Assembly (NCBI GenBank): GCA_018238545.1
Contig: JABCTC010000005.1
Location: 1 to 64,000 of the forward strand
DNA: 64,000 nucleotides
Direction of reading: 5' to 3'
Origin: Candidatus Heimdallarchaeota archaeon
GTDB taxonomy: Archaea; Asgardarchaeota; Heimdallarchaeia; Heimdallarchaeales; Heimdallarchaeaceae
Positions 51,575-61,297 of the stretch are shown in pieces (position 1 is the first letter of the stretch; every line of letters starts with the position of its first letter). Below the pieces are notes generated by a model. It saw only the letters and a program-made list of their open reading frames with translations. It ran no database searches and was not told the origin of the DNA. The position numbers and the translations under genes were made by a program.

Positions 51575-53170
51575 TCATGCTTCCTCAAGTTCAGTTTCTT
51601 TATCTTTTCTTCTCACTTTAGATTTATCTATAAATTCCTCTTCTTCAGGCCATAAGAAGGAAGCAATTGTAGTAAAGATAAGCAACAACACAATTGGAAC
51701 TAACAAGCCTATGAGATTATATGCAAAATTATCTGTTCTATCAGAAATTGCAAACACAATCATCAATGCTACACCACCTAAAATTATCCCAATTATTTCA
51801 CTTACTGAAATAATTGTCTGTTGAATACTCATAGTAGATCCATGTCTTTCTTCATCCATTCCGATTGAACTGCTATCTCCTAAGCGACCACTTATTGCGG
51901 GAAAATACGCTGCACCCAGGACGAGTGATATTACTAGTAATATAAGAATCCACCAGTTACTCGTAAAACCATCTGGATCAAATTCTGACGTGGGGTCATA
52001 CCAAGGTTGTCCTCCTGTCATGAAATTTCCAAAAAAGGATATTCCAATAACAACTGCCATCATTAGTAAACCTGCAACGCCTATTGAAAGAGCTTTCCGA
52101 CGTCCTATCTTATCAGCTATCCAACCCCAAAAGGCCATAGGCAGTCCCATAGTCAAAGTAAATACAACCGTAGTTAAACCAGCATCTGCAGGACTTGATT
52201 CAATTGACAAAATTAAGAAACCCCAGTTGTTCAGAATACCAATTATTGCAGCTGTTCCCAGCAGAGGTAAAACTATTCCTCTTCTGCTCTTATCAACCAT
52301 GAGTTTCCATGACATTAACAGCTCTTGTTTAACACTGTACTCTTCATGTTCAAGAACAGGTTTGGTTTTATCAATCATGAGAAAAACAACAACTGCAGAG
52401 ATTATTATTGCAAAAGCAAATAAAAGATAAAGATAGGCAAGTCTTTGGGGGTTGTTGGGTTGCCAATAAGTAATAACGTTTCTTGCACTTAGACTAAGTT
52501 CGTTAATTTTAGCAAAAAGATTGATTCCCCCGATCCTAATAAGCTCATTAACGCCAACTATGGAATTGTAAAGAACACCTGCTAAAAGAACACCTGCAGA
52601 TCTACCTCCAGAAACAGCTACATTGTATAGACCCATTTTAGTAGCTCTTGTTTCATAAACTGAAAATCTGGATATGTAGCCATAAGAAGCATTCACCTTG
52701 ATAGAACCTGCTAGACCATGCAAAAAATGAAATAAACTCATTCCAAAGATCATCAAACCATTAGCTAAGGGGATTATACCAATCCATCCTTGCCAATTGA
52801 GAGCACAAATTCCATAACCAATTAATATTAATCCTCCGGCAGCTGTTCCTAGTAGAATCCACCGTTTTGCATCAGACACATCAGATCTAAAACCAAAATA
52901 TCCCGAACTGATGATCACAGCAATGGCATAAGTTATTTCAACGAATATTATTGACAGATTCGCTTCCCAACCCTCCATTCGAAGATGAAGAAAGATGTAA
53001 ATTGGCATTAATACAGTTGTGCTGCCAAATGCGACTCTGAGGAAAAAAGTTGAGATTAAAATTCCAATAAAAGAAAGAGTAGGTCTCTTTTGAGTGTATA
53101 AATCATCGCCATCGTTTGTTTTGTCCAGAGTACCATCCAATTTATTTGATGATTTGTTGCGCATATTCAT
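51575..53170 (-). CDS. MFS transporter
   Basis: 531 residues with 12 predicted TM segments. Loop 2-3 has GYFGFRSDVSDAKRWILLG; the second half has GWIADKIGRRKALSIGVAG, the standard MFS G-x-x-x-D-x-x-G-R-R signature. A charged N-terminus of 30 residues and a charged C-terminus are cytosolic. An extra extracellular loop (about 395-420) is present. Substrate unknown. Confidence 0.85.
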   Translation of the reverse strand: MNMRNKSSNKLDGTLDKTNDGDDLYTQKRPTLSFIGILISTFFLRVAFGSTTVLMPIYIFLHLRMEGWEANLSIIFVEITYAIAVIISSGYFGFRSDVSDAKRWILLGTAAGGLILIGYGICALNWQGWIGIIPLANGLMIFGMSLFHFLHGLAGSIKVNASYGYISRFSVYETRATKMGLYNVAVSGGRSAGVLLAGVLYNSIVGVNELIRIGGINLFAKINELSLSARNVITYWQPNNPQRLAYLYLLFAFAIIISAVVVFLMIDKTKPVLEHEEYSVKQELLMSWKLMVDKSRRGIVLPLLGTAAIIGILNNWGFLILSIESSPADAGLTTVVFTLTMGLPMAFWGWIADKIGRRKALSIGVAGLLMMAVVIGISFFGNFMTGGQPWYDPTSEFDPDGFTSNWWILILLVISLVLGAAYFPAISGRLGDSSSIGMDEERHGSTMSIQQTIISVSEIIGIILGGVALMIVFAISDRTDNFAYNLIGLLVPIVLLLIFTTIASFLWPEEEEFIDKSKVRRKDKETELEEA

Positions 53171-53383
53171 TATTCCTTAATTGATAATCGAAGTGTGTCA
53201 GTCTTATTATTAAAATTTTTGCTGATATTTTCAGATTTAGCTTTTAGTTATTGATTAAAGTGAGTAGCAAAATTAACTTGGAATAAAAACACCAACTGAG
53301 AGTACTTAAACGAAAATCGACATAGTTCATAAGTGAAATGTTTAATTATTATAAAAAAATACCTTGAAGTATACGAGAAGTAG

Positions 53384-53417
53384 CGTAAAGTATTTAAGAA
53401 AGGCATAAAGTATTTAA
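53384..53417 (+). promoter_or_regulatory. Phased direct repeats upstream of ACT/HTH operon
   Basis: GC-x-TAAAGTATTTAA occurs at 53384-53397 and again at 53404-53417, exactly 20 bp apart (about two helical turns). A partial third copy (GAAGTAT) lies at 53366-53372. The repeats end about 50 bp before ATG 53470 and overlap AT-rich promoter-like sequence. They may be operator sites for the wHTH protein of the same operon. Confidence 0.5.
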
Positions 53418-53469
53418 TACTGTAAGAACATAAAATAATTATTAATAGAACAGATGGAGAATTAGAAAA

Positions 53470-53898
53470 ATGAGCAGTGAAAAGCAGTCCGTAACAATTG
53501 CCAAGATGGTCAAATTAGAGGCTGAAAGGCCGATTGAACTACCCGAGGAATTTTTATCAGCTCTAAAACCCGATGGCAAGACTTATGCTGTCTTGATTTT
53601 AGCTCCCAACACTCGAATAATCAGAATAATTCCAACAAGTACAAATGAAGTCGCGAAGATTAACATCAATATTGGGAAACTTTCTCCTGATTTCCTTCGT
53701 AAGATGGGTTCTATTTTCATCAGACTTGGTATTAAGACACTCTACAGTACTGGTCTTTGTTTCACTCAGAGCGCCTGTGTGTATGAAGGGTACATTGACT
53801 CTGATGAATTAAAGGAAGTCAGTATTGATCAGATCAAAGATGAGCTTGAAAGAATTGAAGGCGTATCGAGTGTCGAGGTAGAAACGCTAACAGTATAA
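53470..53898 (+). CDS. ACT-like domain protein
   Basis: 142 residues. An N-terminal beta part (ERPIELPEEFLSALKPDGKTY) is followed by an ACT-like C-terminus: IFIRLGIKTLYSTGLCFTQSACVYEGYI, then IKDELERIEGVSSVEVETL. ACT domains bind amino acids or metals and regulate partners. The paired downstream wHTH gene (gap 14 bp) suggests a sensor-regulator unit. A partial second copy lies at 54631-54693. Confidence 0.65.
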   Translation: MSSEKQSVTIAKMVKLEAERPIELPEEFLSALKPDGKTYAVLILAPNTRIIRIIPTSTNEVAKININIGKLSPDFLRKMGSIFIRLGIKTLYSTGLCFTQSACVYEGYIDSDELKEVSIDQIKDELERIEGVSSVEVETLTV

Positions 53899-53912
53899 AG
53901 GGGCCAACCTTA

Positions 53913-54629
53913 TTGGTTCAACGGAGTAGGAAAAAAGAAAAAAGATTAAATTTACTCCTTCACCCGTTGCGCCGTGAGATTTACAGACTAGTGTGTGAAA
54001 CCCCAGGGGTTTACTTTTTTGAATTATCTAGTGCATTAACAGCTCCACATGGTACTGTAAACTGGCATCTTAGAAAACTAGAAGAGGCAAGTTTGATAAA
54101 TTCTATGAAATTTGGAGGTAAAAGAGTTTATTATTCCCGAAATTTGCGTACAAAAGATGTTGAGAAAGCTTTTGTTGTTTTGAAGCATGTGACAGCACGT
54201 AAGGTTTTTGCACATATATTAAACAGCGAGAACTGCCACCAAACACAAATTGCTCGGAGCTTGGGTATTCATCATGACACAGTTCGTCACCATACTCTGC
54301 GTATGGAGAAAGCAAATTTAATTGAAAGTTTTAAAGATGGAAGAAAAACCTGTTATAGGCTTGGAGAGATTGGGAAAAAACTCCAAGAAGATAGTTTGAA
54401 TACAATCTCAAACACATATATCGCAGCTCTGATGGACATTCTTGAAGAAAGTTGTCTTCATCCAGAAATAGAGGAAATAAGTACAAAGCATCTGACAATA
54501 AGAATCGAATGTCCTGGATCAACAGATGCTACTTTTACAATTTCGTTAGATCAATGGTCATTTGATGAAGAAGAATTCGATGTTGTACAAACTGAGGGAG
54601 AAAGAGAAATTGCTCAAGAGGAATCATAA
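53913..54629 (+). CDS. Double winged-helix transcriptional regulator
   Basis: 238 residues with two wHTH domains: first LLLHPLRREIYRLVCETPGVYFFELS with TAPHGTVNWHLRKLEEASLI, second VFAHILNSENCHQTQIARSLGIHHDTVRHHTLRMEKANLI. The C-terminal 80 residues are acidic (DQWSFDEEEFDVVQTEGERE). This MarR/ArsR-like double domain is typical of archaeal regulators. Start TTG 53913, in an operon with the ACT-like gene. Confidence 0.82.
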   Translation: MVQRSRKKEKRLNLLLHPLRREIYRLVCETPGVYFFELSSALTAPHGTVNWHLRKLEEASLINSMKFGGKRVYYSRNLRTKDVEKAFVVLKHVTARKVFAHILNSENCHQTQIARSLGIHHDTVRHHTLRMEKANLIESFKDGRKTCYRLGEIGKKLQEDSLNTISNTYIAALMDILEESCLHPEIEEISTKHLTIRIECPGSTDATFTISLDQWSFDEEEFDVVQTEGEREIAQEES

Positions 54630-54630
54630 T

Positions 54631-54693
54631 TTCACACAGAGTGCTTGTGTGTATGAAGGCTATATCGACTCTGAAATTGATTGTTCTAGATGA
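54631..54693 (+). pseudogene. Fragment of a second ACT-like gene
   Basis: The 20-codon stretch encodes FTQSACVYEGYIDS followed by EIDCSR and TGA. The first 14 residues are identical to residues in the intact gene (53760-53801), but at nucleotide level many codons differ by synonymous changes. That pattern is expected of a paralogue that was under selection before being truncated. It abuts the wHTH stop. Confidence 0.72.
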
Positions 54694-54755
54694 AACGGGA
54701 TTTTTTTACAAATAAGTCAATTAATTAACCAAAAATAAATTTCTTCAAAAAAATA

Positions 54756-54765
54756 GCTTTATAAG
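54756..54765 (+). promoter_or_regulatory. Probable TATA box of the moxR operon
   Basis: GCTTTATAAG, about 40 bp before ATG 54800, would place the transcription start near 54787, leaving a short leader that contains AGGAG at 54787-54791. Confidence 0.5.
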
Positions 54766-54799
54766 GGAATTTGGCAATCCATCATAAGGAGTGTCAAAT

Positions 54800-55816
54800 A
54801 TGAGTTCGAAGACTAAAGTATCTTCTACTAAAAGTAAAAAATCAACTAAAATCGATATTAAAGGCCTTGCAAAGAAAATTAAAGAAATTAAGAAAAACAT
54901 GAGCAAGGTAATTGTCGGACAAGAAGAAGTTATAGATGCAATGATTACAGCACTTATCGCAGATGGTCATGTTCTGCTTGAAGGAGTGCCAGGAATTGCA
55001 AAAACATTAATGGTACGTGCTTTATCAAAAGCAGTTTCAGCAGAGTTCAAAAGAATACAGTTTACTCCAGATCTTATGCCATCAGATGTTACAGGAGTTA
55101 TGGCTTACAAACCCGAAACAGGTGAATTTTACTTCAAACAAGGACCGGTTTTTACAAATTTGTTACTAGCAGATGAAATTAACAGAGCGCCACCCAAATC
55201 TCAAGCTTCAATGCTTGAAAGTATGCAAGAAAAGCAAGTAACAATTGAGAAAAAAACCTACAACCTTCCAGAACCATTTATTGTTTATGCAACTCAGAAC
55301 CCAATCGAAACTGAGGGAACGTATCCTTTACCTGAAGCTCAAATTGATCGTTTTGCCTTCAAAGTTCTAGTAACCTATCCAAAAGAGGATGAGGAAGTAG
55401 AAATCGTAGAAAGGTTTACTGGTGAGCATGATTCTTACGATAAATTGGAAGATATTAAACCAATACTGACTGCCAACGATGTAATCGAACTCCAAAAACT
55501 TGTTCGTAAAGATGTTACCATTTCTGATGAATTAGCTAAATATATCGTCCGTATCGTCAATTTAACTCGTGAAAGTGAGGAAGTATATATGGGTGCAAGT
55601 CCAAGGGCAAGCTTATGGATGACAATTGCCGCAAAAGCATCCGCAGCGATGGAAAGCAGAACTTATGTTAATCCAATTGATATACAAAAGATAGCTAAGA
55701 ACGTTCTTAGACACAGAGTTCTTATTAAGCCTGAATACGAATTTGATGGCACCACATCTGAAATAATTATTGACCGAATCCTACAACACACTCCTGCACC
55801 TAGTGTTCAATCATAG
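54800..55816 (+). CDS. MoxR-family AAA+ ATPase
   Basis: About 338 residues. Basic N-terminus (KSKKSTKIDIKGLAKK), then AAA core: Walker A GVPGIAKT, FTPDLMPSDVTG, Walker B LLADEINRAPPKSQASMLESMQE, sensor YATQNPIETEGTYPLPEAQIDRF. ATG 54800 is used (SD AGGAG); a GTG at 54791 is in frame. MoxR ATPases act with DUF58/vWA proteins in metal insertion or assembly. It heads an operon with membrane proteins and DUF58. Confidence 0.95.
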   Translation: MSSKTKVSSTKSKKSTKIDIKGLAKKIKEIKKNMSKVIVGQEEVIDAMITALIADGHVLLEGVPGIAKTLMVRALSKAVSAEFKRIQFTPDLMPSDVTGVMAYKPETGEFYFKQGPVFTNLLLADEINRAPPKSQASMLESMQEKQVTIEKKTYNLPEPFIVYATQNPIETEGTYPLPEAQIDRFAFKVLVTYPKEDEEVEIVERFTGEHDSYDKLEDIKPILTANDVIELQKLVRKDVTISDELAKYIVRIVNLTRESEEVYMGASPRASLWMTIAAKASAAMESRTYVNPIDIQKIAKNVLRHRVLIKPEYEFDGTTSEIIIDRILQHTPAPSVQS

Positions 55817-55850
55817 AGTTTGAAAAATTCAATTACAGAGTTTGAAAAGT

Positions 55851-58049
55851 ATGAAACTATCTCGGAAATCCATATTCCTTTTAGTTATTGTCCTTGAAAT
55901 ATCAGGGCTTATAGTGGTAAGTGGGCTTACTATAAACTCCAAATTGAACGATTCATCGAATATTCAAGCTCAAGCTGAAGATTTGACAGTGACCATTGAA
56001 AAAGATCAGTTCTATTTCAAAAATGACACCGTAAAATCAAACGCCTACATCTATTGGGCAGAACTTGAAGGTGGTAAGTTAACTATTTATGGAAACACTT
56101 CAGACATGTACCAAATAGAATTTTGGGATGGTATAGGCAACCTTACTCAAAAAACAGAAGAACAAAATGGCGATTATGAGATTTTTCCAGACAGGATAGT
56201 TATTACTATTCGCACAACAGAGTTGTATTATCAGATACGAAGTAATTATTATCCAGATTATTTTCTTGATACAAATTTCATAGTTATTTTTGATACATTC
56301 TGGGCTCAATTCAGCTATTTGACTCCAGAGGGAGAGGAGAGATATGCGCCAGTAAATTATCATAATAGGCAATTACTTCCAGAAGGGGCTGGAATAGTAA
56401 GCTATGCCCCAACAGATGGAGCTATTATCGTAAAGGAAGGAAATTCATTTGGCATAGTTTGGGAATATTCTGAAAGAGCTATGGACCCTTTCCATGAACC
56501 ATTAACTTATGAAATAACATATAATTTTGATCCAATCTATCTGCAGTTTACAGAGCAGATGTTTAATAATCAACAGCAGCAACAAGAGAAAGAACAAATT
56601 GATAATTTGCTAGATTTATTAAAAACATATTTCAAATTAATAACTTATTTTGCTATAGTTTTAAGTGTTATAGCTGCACTTCTTGGTTATTTAAGAGCAA
56701 AAAGGAAATTTAAATCACGATTAAATGAAGCACGAAATATGCCAAAAAAAATGCTGAAAGACATCGAAAAAGAGACCGATACCGGCAAAAGGGTTTCTTC
56801 AATGTTCAGTGTTCTTTTCTTGGTATTAATTCTCTCTTCAGCACTTCATCAAGGAGATAATTTGACAGAGGCTCAAGATGTATCATATCTAGCTAATAAT
56901 AGACAAATTACAATAGATGACTATTCTGAACTAGAGGCTTCTAGTGAGAATATTTTATACGACACTTCCATTGATTTAGGTAAAGATGGCATTGCGTATG
57001 AAACGGTGACAATAGAACTCCCGTACACTATAGATAATTTCAGTATCTGGGTTGATACAACAACAGTACTTGATTTTAGAGCTTACAACAGCTTAGGAGC
57101 ACCAATATCTTATCAAGAATTTACTGATCATTTTCTTATAAGAAATGTTCAAGGATATGTTAAATATGAGATAGTGAAACCTTACATTTACTATAACAAT
57201 AGCAATATTCTAGTGTATATAGATTATTTTTGGTTACTTTTCGTAGACGAAGAAGCAGAGGAGGAAGATATAGGATACTTGAAAGCAGATATAGATTTCA
57301 CTATAGTAGTTCCTGATGGAGCGATACTATATAGTGCATCTCCAGAAGATATTTTGACTCTATCTCAAACTCCAGAGGGGAGAAGAAAAGTATCATTCTC
57401 TGATACAGATAGACAAATCGATCCTTATCATGAACTTTTCTCAACACAAGTGACTTTCTCCTATATAGATGTGATAGAAGCTATAGAAAACCAATCAGCA
57501 AGATTCGAGCATTTCCAAGTCGATATAGAACTGACAACTGAGCAGATAATAGAGTTTACTAGAAATTTGATCTTCATAAGTTTATTAGGTTTAATTGCAC
57601 CTATACTATCATTTCTCTTAACATACTTCATAATGAGAAGAAGGATGATGCGTAAAATCAAAGAAGAGGAACAAAAACATGAGATGCTTATATCGGTCGA
57701 GGAAATTCAACTAAGGGCAATGAAAGATGCGCTAAAAATAGATATTTCAAAAGAACCTTGGAAAGCAATGCTTGGAGAATATTGGGAATTATTGTCCTAT
57801 CTTAGCAGATTTACACCTGTTAATATGCTAGGATTAAATGAAGAGATACATGAAAAGACTGTTCGCAAGTATCTTCCTTCAATGTTAATATCAGAAACCT
57901 TAGAATTATTATCTGTTGGAAAAGCCCTTTCAGATAATTGGAAGAACGAAGAACAAATACACTATACAAGACACCAAGCTCGAGATTACCTTGAATCAGT
58001 GATGAAATTGATTGAGAAAACAGAAAAATGGAGAAAAGAGAATTCATGA
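55851..58049 (+). CDS. Membrane protein with internally duplicated ectodomain-TM unit
   Basis: About 732 residues. Unit 1: N-terminal TM (about 5-27), ectodomain to about 255, TM (about 258-280). Unit 2: TM (about 318-335), ectodomain to about 565, TM (about 570-595). Matching marks include NFIVIFDTFWAQF / NILVYIDYFWLLF and MDPFHEPLTYEITYNF / IDPYHELFSTQVTFSY, showing duplication and divergence. The C-terminal 140 residues are cytosolic and helical. The gene overlaps the next one as ATGA. Confidence 0.78.
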   Translation: MKLSRKSIFLLVIVLEISGLIVVSGLTINSKLNDSSNIQAQAEDLTVTIEKDQFYFKNDTVKSNAYIYWAELEGGKLTIYGNTSDMYQIEFWDGIGNLTQKTEEQNGDYEIFPDRIVITIRTTELYYQIRSNYYPDYFLDTNFIVIFDTFWAQFSYLTPEGEERYAPVNYHNRQLLPEGAGIVSYAPTDGAIIVKEGNSFGIVWEYSERAMDPFHEPLTYEITYNFDPIYLQFTEQMFNNQQQQQEKEQIDNLLDLLKTYFKLITYFAIVLSVIAALLGYLRAKRKFKSRLNEARNMPKKMLKDIEKETDTGKRVSSMFSVLFLVLILSSALHQGDNLTEAQDVSYLANNRQITIDDYSELEASSENILYDTSIDLGKDGIAYETVTIELPYTIDNFSIWVDTTTVLDFRAYNSLGAPISYQEFTDHFLIRNVQGYVKYEIVKPYIYYNNSNILVYIDYFWLLFVDEEAEEEDIGYLKADIDFTIVVPDGAILYSASPEDILTLSQTPEGRRKVSFSDTDRQIDPYHELFSTQVTFSYIDVIEAIENQSARFEHFQVDIELTTEQIIEFTRNLIFISLLGLIAPILSFLLTYFIMRRRMMRKIKEEEQKHEMLISVEEIQLRAMKDALKIDISKEPWKAMLGEYWELLSYLSRFTPVNMLGLNEEIHEKTVRKYLPSMLISETLELLSVGKALSDNWKNEEQIHYTRHQARDYLESVMKLIEKTEKWRKENS

Positions 58050-58765
58050 AAAAAGTTAGCAAAATTATAGTTTTTATTTTACTTATAAGCATACTAGCTT
58101 TAGATTTTACAAGTTATGTTTCAATAAGTCAAGAGTCAGTATATACATCACCAAAGGAGACATTGGAAATCAATGGAGATACAAATTTCACTGTATATTC
58201 AACAGCACCTTTAACTTGGGAGTCAAACAGTCAGACAAATTATACAGTTTACTTTAATTCCACTGGCGTGCCCCTAGGTGAAAATATTACTCTTGTAAGT
58301 GTCGCAATTTACTATAATATTCCTGATAATCCCCACAGACAACAAGCTCGTATTCTTACTCCTCAAGTTAATCTAACAGGTGTTAACCAACAATATGAAA
58401 TATTGAGTTCTCTACGACCTCCCTCAGATGCAGATGAGTTTAACATAACAATTGAAATCGTTGCTAGAAGCACATCTGAACCTGAAAACAAATTATTCGA
58501 AACACAATTCCCAGGGGATGGAATATATATTGATATTAAAACGGACTTGGTTCTACCTGTAATAAATCTTCCAGGATTCCCAAATATCGAAACTTTTGCA
58601 AGGTGGATTTTCATTTTTGCAGTTGCTTTTGTAATAATCTCCTTACCAGCAATTTTCGTTGTTTCTTTCAAAATCCAAGATTTTGTGAAAACACGTAAAA
58701 AAAGTGGAAAGAAGGAGAGAACCAAAACGAGAAAAAGTAAAAGAGAAGGAGGAAAGAAAAAATGA
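58046..58765 (+). CDS. Secreted single-anchor membrane protein
   Basis: About 239 residues. N-terminal signal/anchor (about 5-22), a beta-rich ectodomain with several NxS/T sites (TNFTVYS, YFNSTG, NLTG), one TM (about 188-210) and a very basic C-terminus (RKKSGKKERTKTRKSKRE region). ATG 58046 is preferred because it overlaps the upstream stop as ATGA. No recognised family. Confidence 0.7.
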   Translation: MKKVSKIIVFILLISILALDFTSYVSISQESVYTSPKETLEINGDTNFTVYSTAPLTWESNSQTNYTVYFNSTGVPLGENITLVSVAIYYNIPDNPHRQQARILTPQVNLTGVNQQYEILSSLRPPSDADEFNITIEIVARSTSEPENKLFETQFPGDGIYIDIKTDLVLPVINLPGFPNIETFARWIFIFAVAFVIISLPAIFVVSFKIQDFVKTRKKSGKKERTKTRKSKREGGKKK

Positions 58766-60354
58766 GCTCTAAGGAAACCACCACACCACTTGAAAGATCA
58801 ATGAAAAAAATGGATATTTTAATGAGATCCTTTGGAATGCGCACTAGAATCTTCAAAGGAAGAACTCGAGCAGTTGTAAAGGGAACTAGAAAGGTTTATC
58901 CTTACGAGTTAAATGCCACTATCGTTGAAACTGCAAGAGGGGTCGGAATCAGAGTTAAACTAGAAAGAACTTGGTATACTTTTCTCAAACTAATACCATT
59001 TTCGATAATTCTAATATTCTCATTATTGCAGTATTTTGTACCATCTGCGGGACAAGTGATTGCAGATGCTACAGGTGTTAATCTTTTTCTACTTATTTTA
59101 GGACCGACGCCAAACCCTATTGGACTCTGGGTTATTCTACCAATAATTGGCATTGTAATAGTTGGATCCGAGATTCTGGAACGGATAATAAGAGCTAGAT
59201 ACATCCAAAATAGAATGCCTCGTTTCTTAAGCGGAGCAGAATGGATGGTTGCTGAACCACCTGTTGCACTCGATATAGTAAGTTCATCCAATAACTTAAT
59301 TTGGTTAATGTATGTGATACTTATTATCATTTTTGCACCCTTATCCTTCCATGAAGAAATCTATGCAAAATTTCTAGAGGTTTATCAAGTTGAATCAGCT
59401 GCTTTGCGAAGCACAACACTGCTTATCTCTGTATTAGATGTAGCACTTGTATCTGGAATCATGTTTGCTATTCTTTATCAGAATTATGAGAAATTTAGAG
59501 GAAGTTTAGACAGGCAGCAAATGAGACATGACATTAAGCTTGAAGGTCAAACACGACAAATGTTCCAAGTTGTTCTAGGAGCAATATTCCTCGCAACACT
59601 TGAAATATCATTATTCTATTTCGCTTTCTGGTCTGCAATTACAGTAGTACAGGTTTTAATGTTCTATGGGATAACTATAGCTTCAAGTGTACTAGGTTGT
59701 TGGTTGTACTGGCAAAAGGAGAGTTACAACTTTATTGCAATGGCTATCTGGTTCTTTCTAATAGATGTTATAATGATATTCCTTAATGCGGACGATTCTT
59801 CCTACTCTTGGATGATTATTTGTCACCTATTCCTCATACTCCTAATAGCTATTCTTTCAATGAATAGGCATTTTGAGCAATATCTAGAGAAAAAGGGTGT
59901 GTATGAACCTAGTTGGATTTTCAATCCCTTACCAATATTTTCTTTTATCGCTGTATTTCTAAAGAAAAAGGTTAGGGGGGTTAAAGGAGTAGAAAAGGAT
60001 CTAGATGAAATCTTAGACGAAGAAATGAAAGATAGAGTGAAGGAAAAAGAACCTCTATTCATTGATATAGGAAAAGTACGAATCAAAGGTAAAGAAGCTG
60101 TTAAAATCATTGAATATTATGAAAGATTAACTTCAAGAATAGTTAAAGGTGAGTTAAACATACTTTCTCTCACTGCTCTCGATGATCAAATCAAAGAGAT
60201 TGTCAAATCTGACAAAAATCTAATGAAAGAAGCTGACCTGTTTTTCTCTACTGTTGACAGTCTCCTATGGCATGATGATTATAAACTCAAAGATGGTGAA
60301 AAGGTTCTCAAAATTGGAGAGAAACTGTATAATGAAATAATTAAAACAAGGTGA
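58762..60354 (+). CDS. Polytopic membrane protein of MoxR operon
   Basis: 530 residues. Soluble N-terminal 60 residues, a pair of TM (about 72-92, 100-135), then four to five more (about 170-195, 215-240, 270-300, 308-345, 350-370), and a cytosolic helical C-terminal 140 residues. ATGA overlap with the upstream gene shows coupling. No recognised family. Confidence 0.68.
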   Translation: MSSKETTTPLERSMKKMDILMRSFGMRTRIFKGRTRAVVKGTRKVYPYELNATIVETARGVGIRVKLERTWYTFLKLIPFSIILIFSLLQYFVPSAGQVIADATGVNLFLLILGPTPNPIGLWVILPIIGIVIVGSEILERIIRARYIQNRMPRFLSGAEWMVAEPPVALDIVSSSNNLIWLMYVILIIIFAPLSFHEEIYAKFLEVYQVESAALRSTTLLISVLDVALVSGIMFAILYQNYEKFRGSLDRQQMRHDIKLEGQTRQMFQVVLGAIFLATLEISLFYFAFWSAITVVQVLMFYGITIASSVLGCWLYWQKESYNFIAMAIWFFLIDVIMIFLNADDSSYSWMIICHLFLILLIAILSMNRHFEQYLEKKGVYEPSWIFNPLPIFSFIAVFLKKKVRGVKGVEKDLDEILDEEMKDRVKEKEPLFIDIGKVRIKGKEAVKIIEYYERLTSRIVKGELNILSLTALDDQIKEIVKSDKNLMKEADLFFSTVDSLLWHDDYKLKDGEKVLKIGEKLYNEIIKTR

Positions 60355-60358
60355 GAAT

Positions 60359-61297
60359 TTGACTGTAGTGGATGAAAAAAAGACTGTGCGAGAAGAAAAG
60401 GGTAAAATAAAAATACCTCTCAAAAAGATTAAGAGATTGGAAATCTTAGCTAAAGAGAGGTCCACAAGTTTTCTTCAAGGACATCGTAGATCCATTTTCA
60501 GAGGGCCAGGAACCGAGTATGCTGATCTAAGAGAGTATAACGAGGGAGACGACTTGAGGTTCATTGATTGGAATGCATCATCACGTGTTCCATTCAAATT
60601 GATTGTGAGAGATTATGAACAAGAGAGAAACACTAACATAATCATGATGATGGATACTAGTCATTCCATGCTACTGGGAGAACCAATCCCAAGAATAAAG
60701 ATGGCTGTTGAATCCATTGCTACACTTGCTTACACAGTAATGAATAACAGAGATAAATTTGGGTGGGCATCTTTTTCTGATAAAGTACACAACTATATTC
60801 CACCAAGAGGAGGAAAAACTCATCTCTATCATGTATTCAATGAAATGCTGAAAATTGCTCCTCATGGAACAACTAATATCGGAGAGACAGTAAGAGAGAT
60901 TGCACTTTCACAGAAAAGGAGATCTATCATAATCATTCTAACTGATTTGCATAGTGATTTAGAAGGGGCATTAGATGGCTTCAAGATTGCAAAAGCAAAA
61001 AGACATGAGTTAAAGCTCATACACATTCATGATCCAGAAGAATTCTTATTTCCAAAACAACCTAGGCAGATTAAATTCCAAGATCCAGATACTGAGGAGA
61101 TACAAGTGATTAACTTCAGTAATCTTCTCGAACGAGGTAAATTTATGTTTGAACTTGGTTTGCAAATTAATAAGATTAATGACTTTAAACGAAGTATAAG
61201 AGGACTCAATATTGATGTTATTGATGCACCTACAACAATCTTAACTGAAAAGCTGTTATTGGCTTATTTCGGAACTAAAAGAAGGAGCCTTATGTAA
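60359..61297 (+). CDS. DUF58 domain protein (MoxR partner)
   Basis: 312 residues. DUF58 signature: FRGPGTEYADLREYNEGDDLRFIDWNASSR, then a vWA-like domain with MMMDTSHSMLLGE (MIDAS-like DxSxS). DUF58 proteins partner MoxR ATPases. TTG 60359 follows GGTGAG. The stop overlaps the next ATG by one base, and it is the fifth gene of the operon. Confidence 0.92.
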   Translation: MTVVDEKKTVREEKGKIKIPLKKIKRLEILAKERSTSFLQGHRRSIFRGPGTEYADLREYNEGDDLRFIDWNASSRVPFKLIVRDYEQERNTNIIMMMDTSHSMLLGEPIPRIKMAVESIATLAYTVMNNRDKFGWASFSDKVHNYIPPRGGKTHLYHVFNEMLKIAPHGTTNIGETVREIALSQKRRSIIIILTDLHSDLEGALDGFKIAKAKRHELKLIHIHDPEEFLFPKQPRQIKFQDPDTEEIQVINFSNLLERGKFMFELGLQINKINDFKRSIRGLNIDVIDAPTTILTEKLLLAYFGTKRRSLM

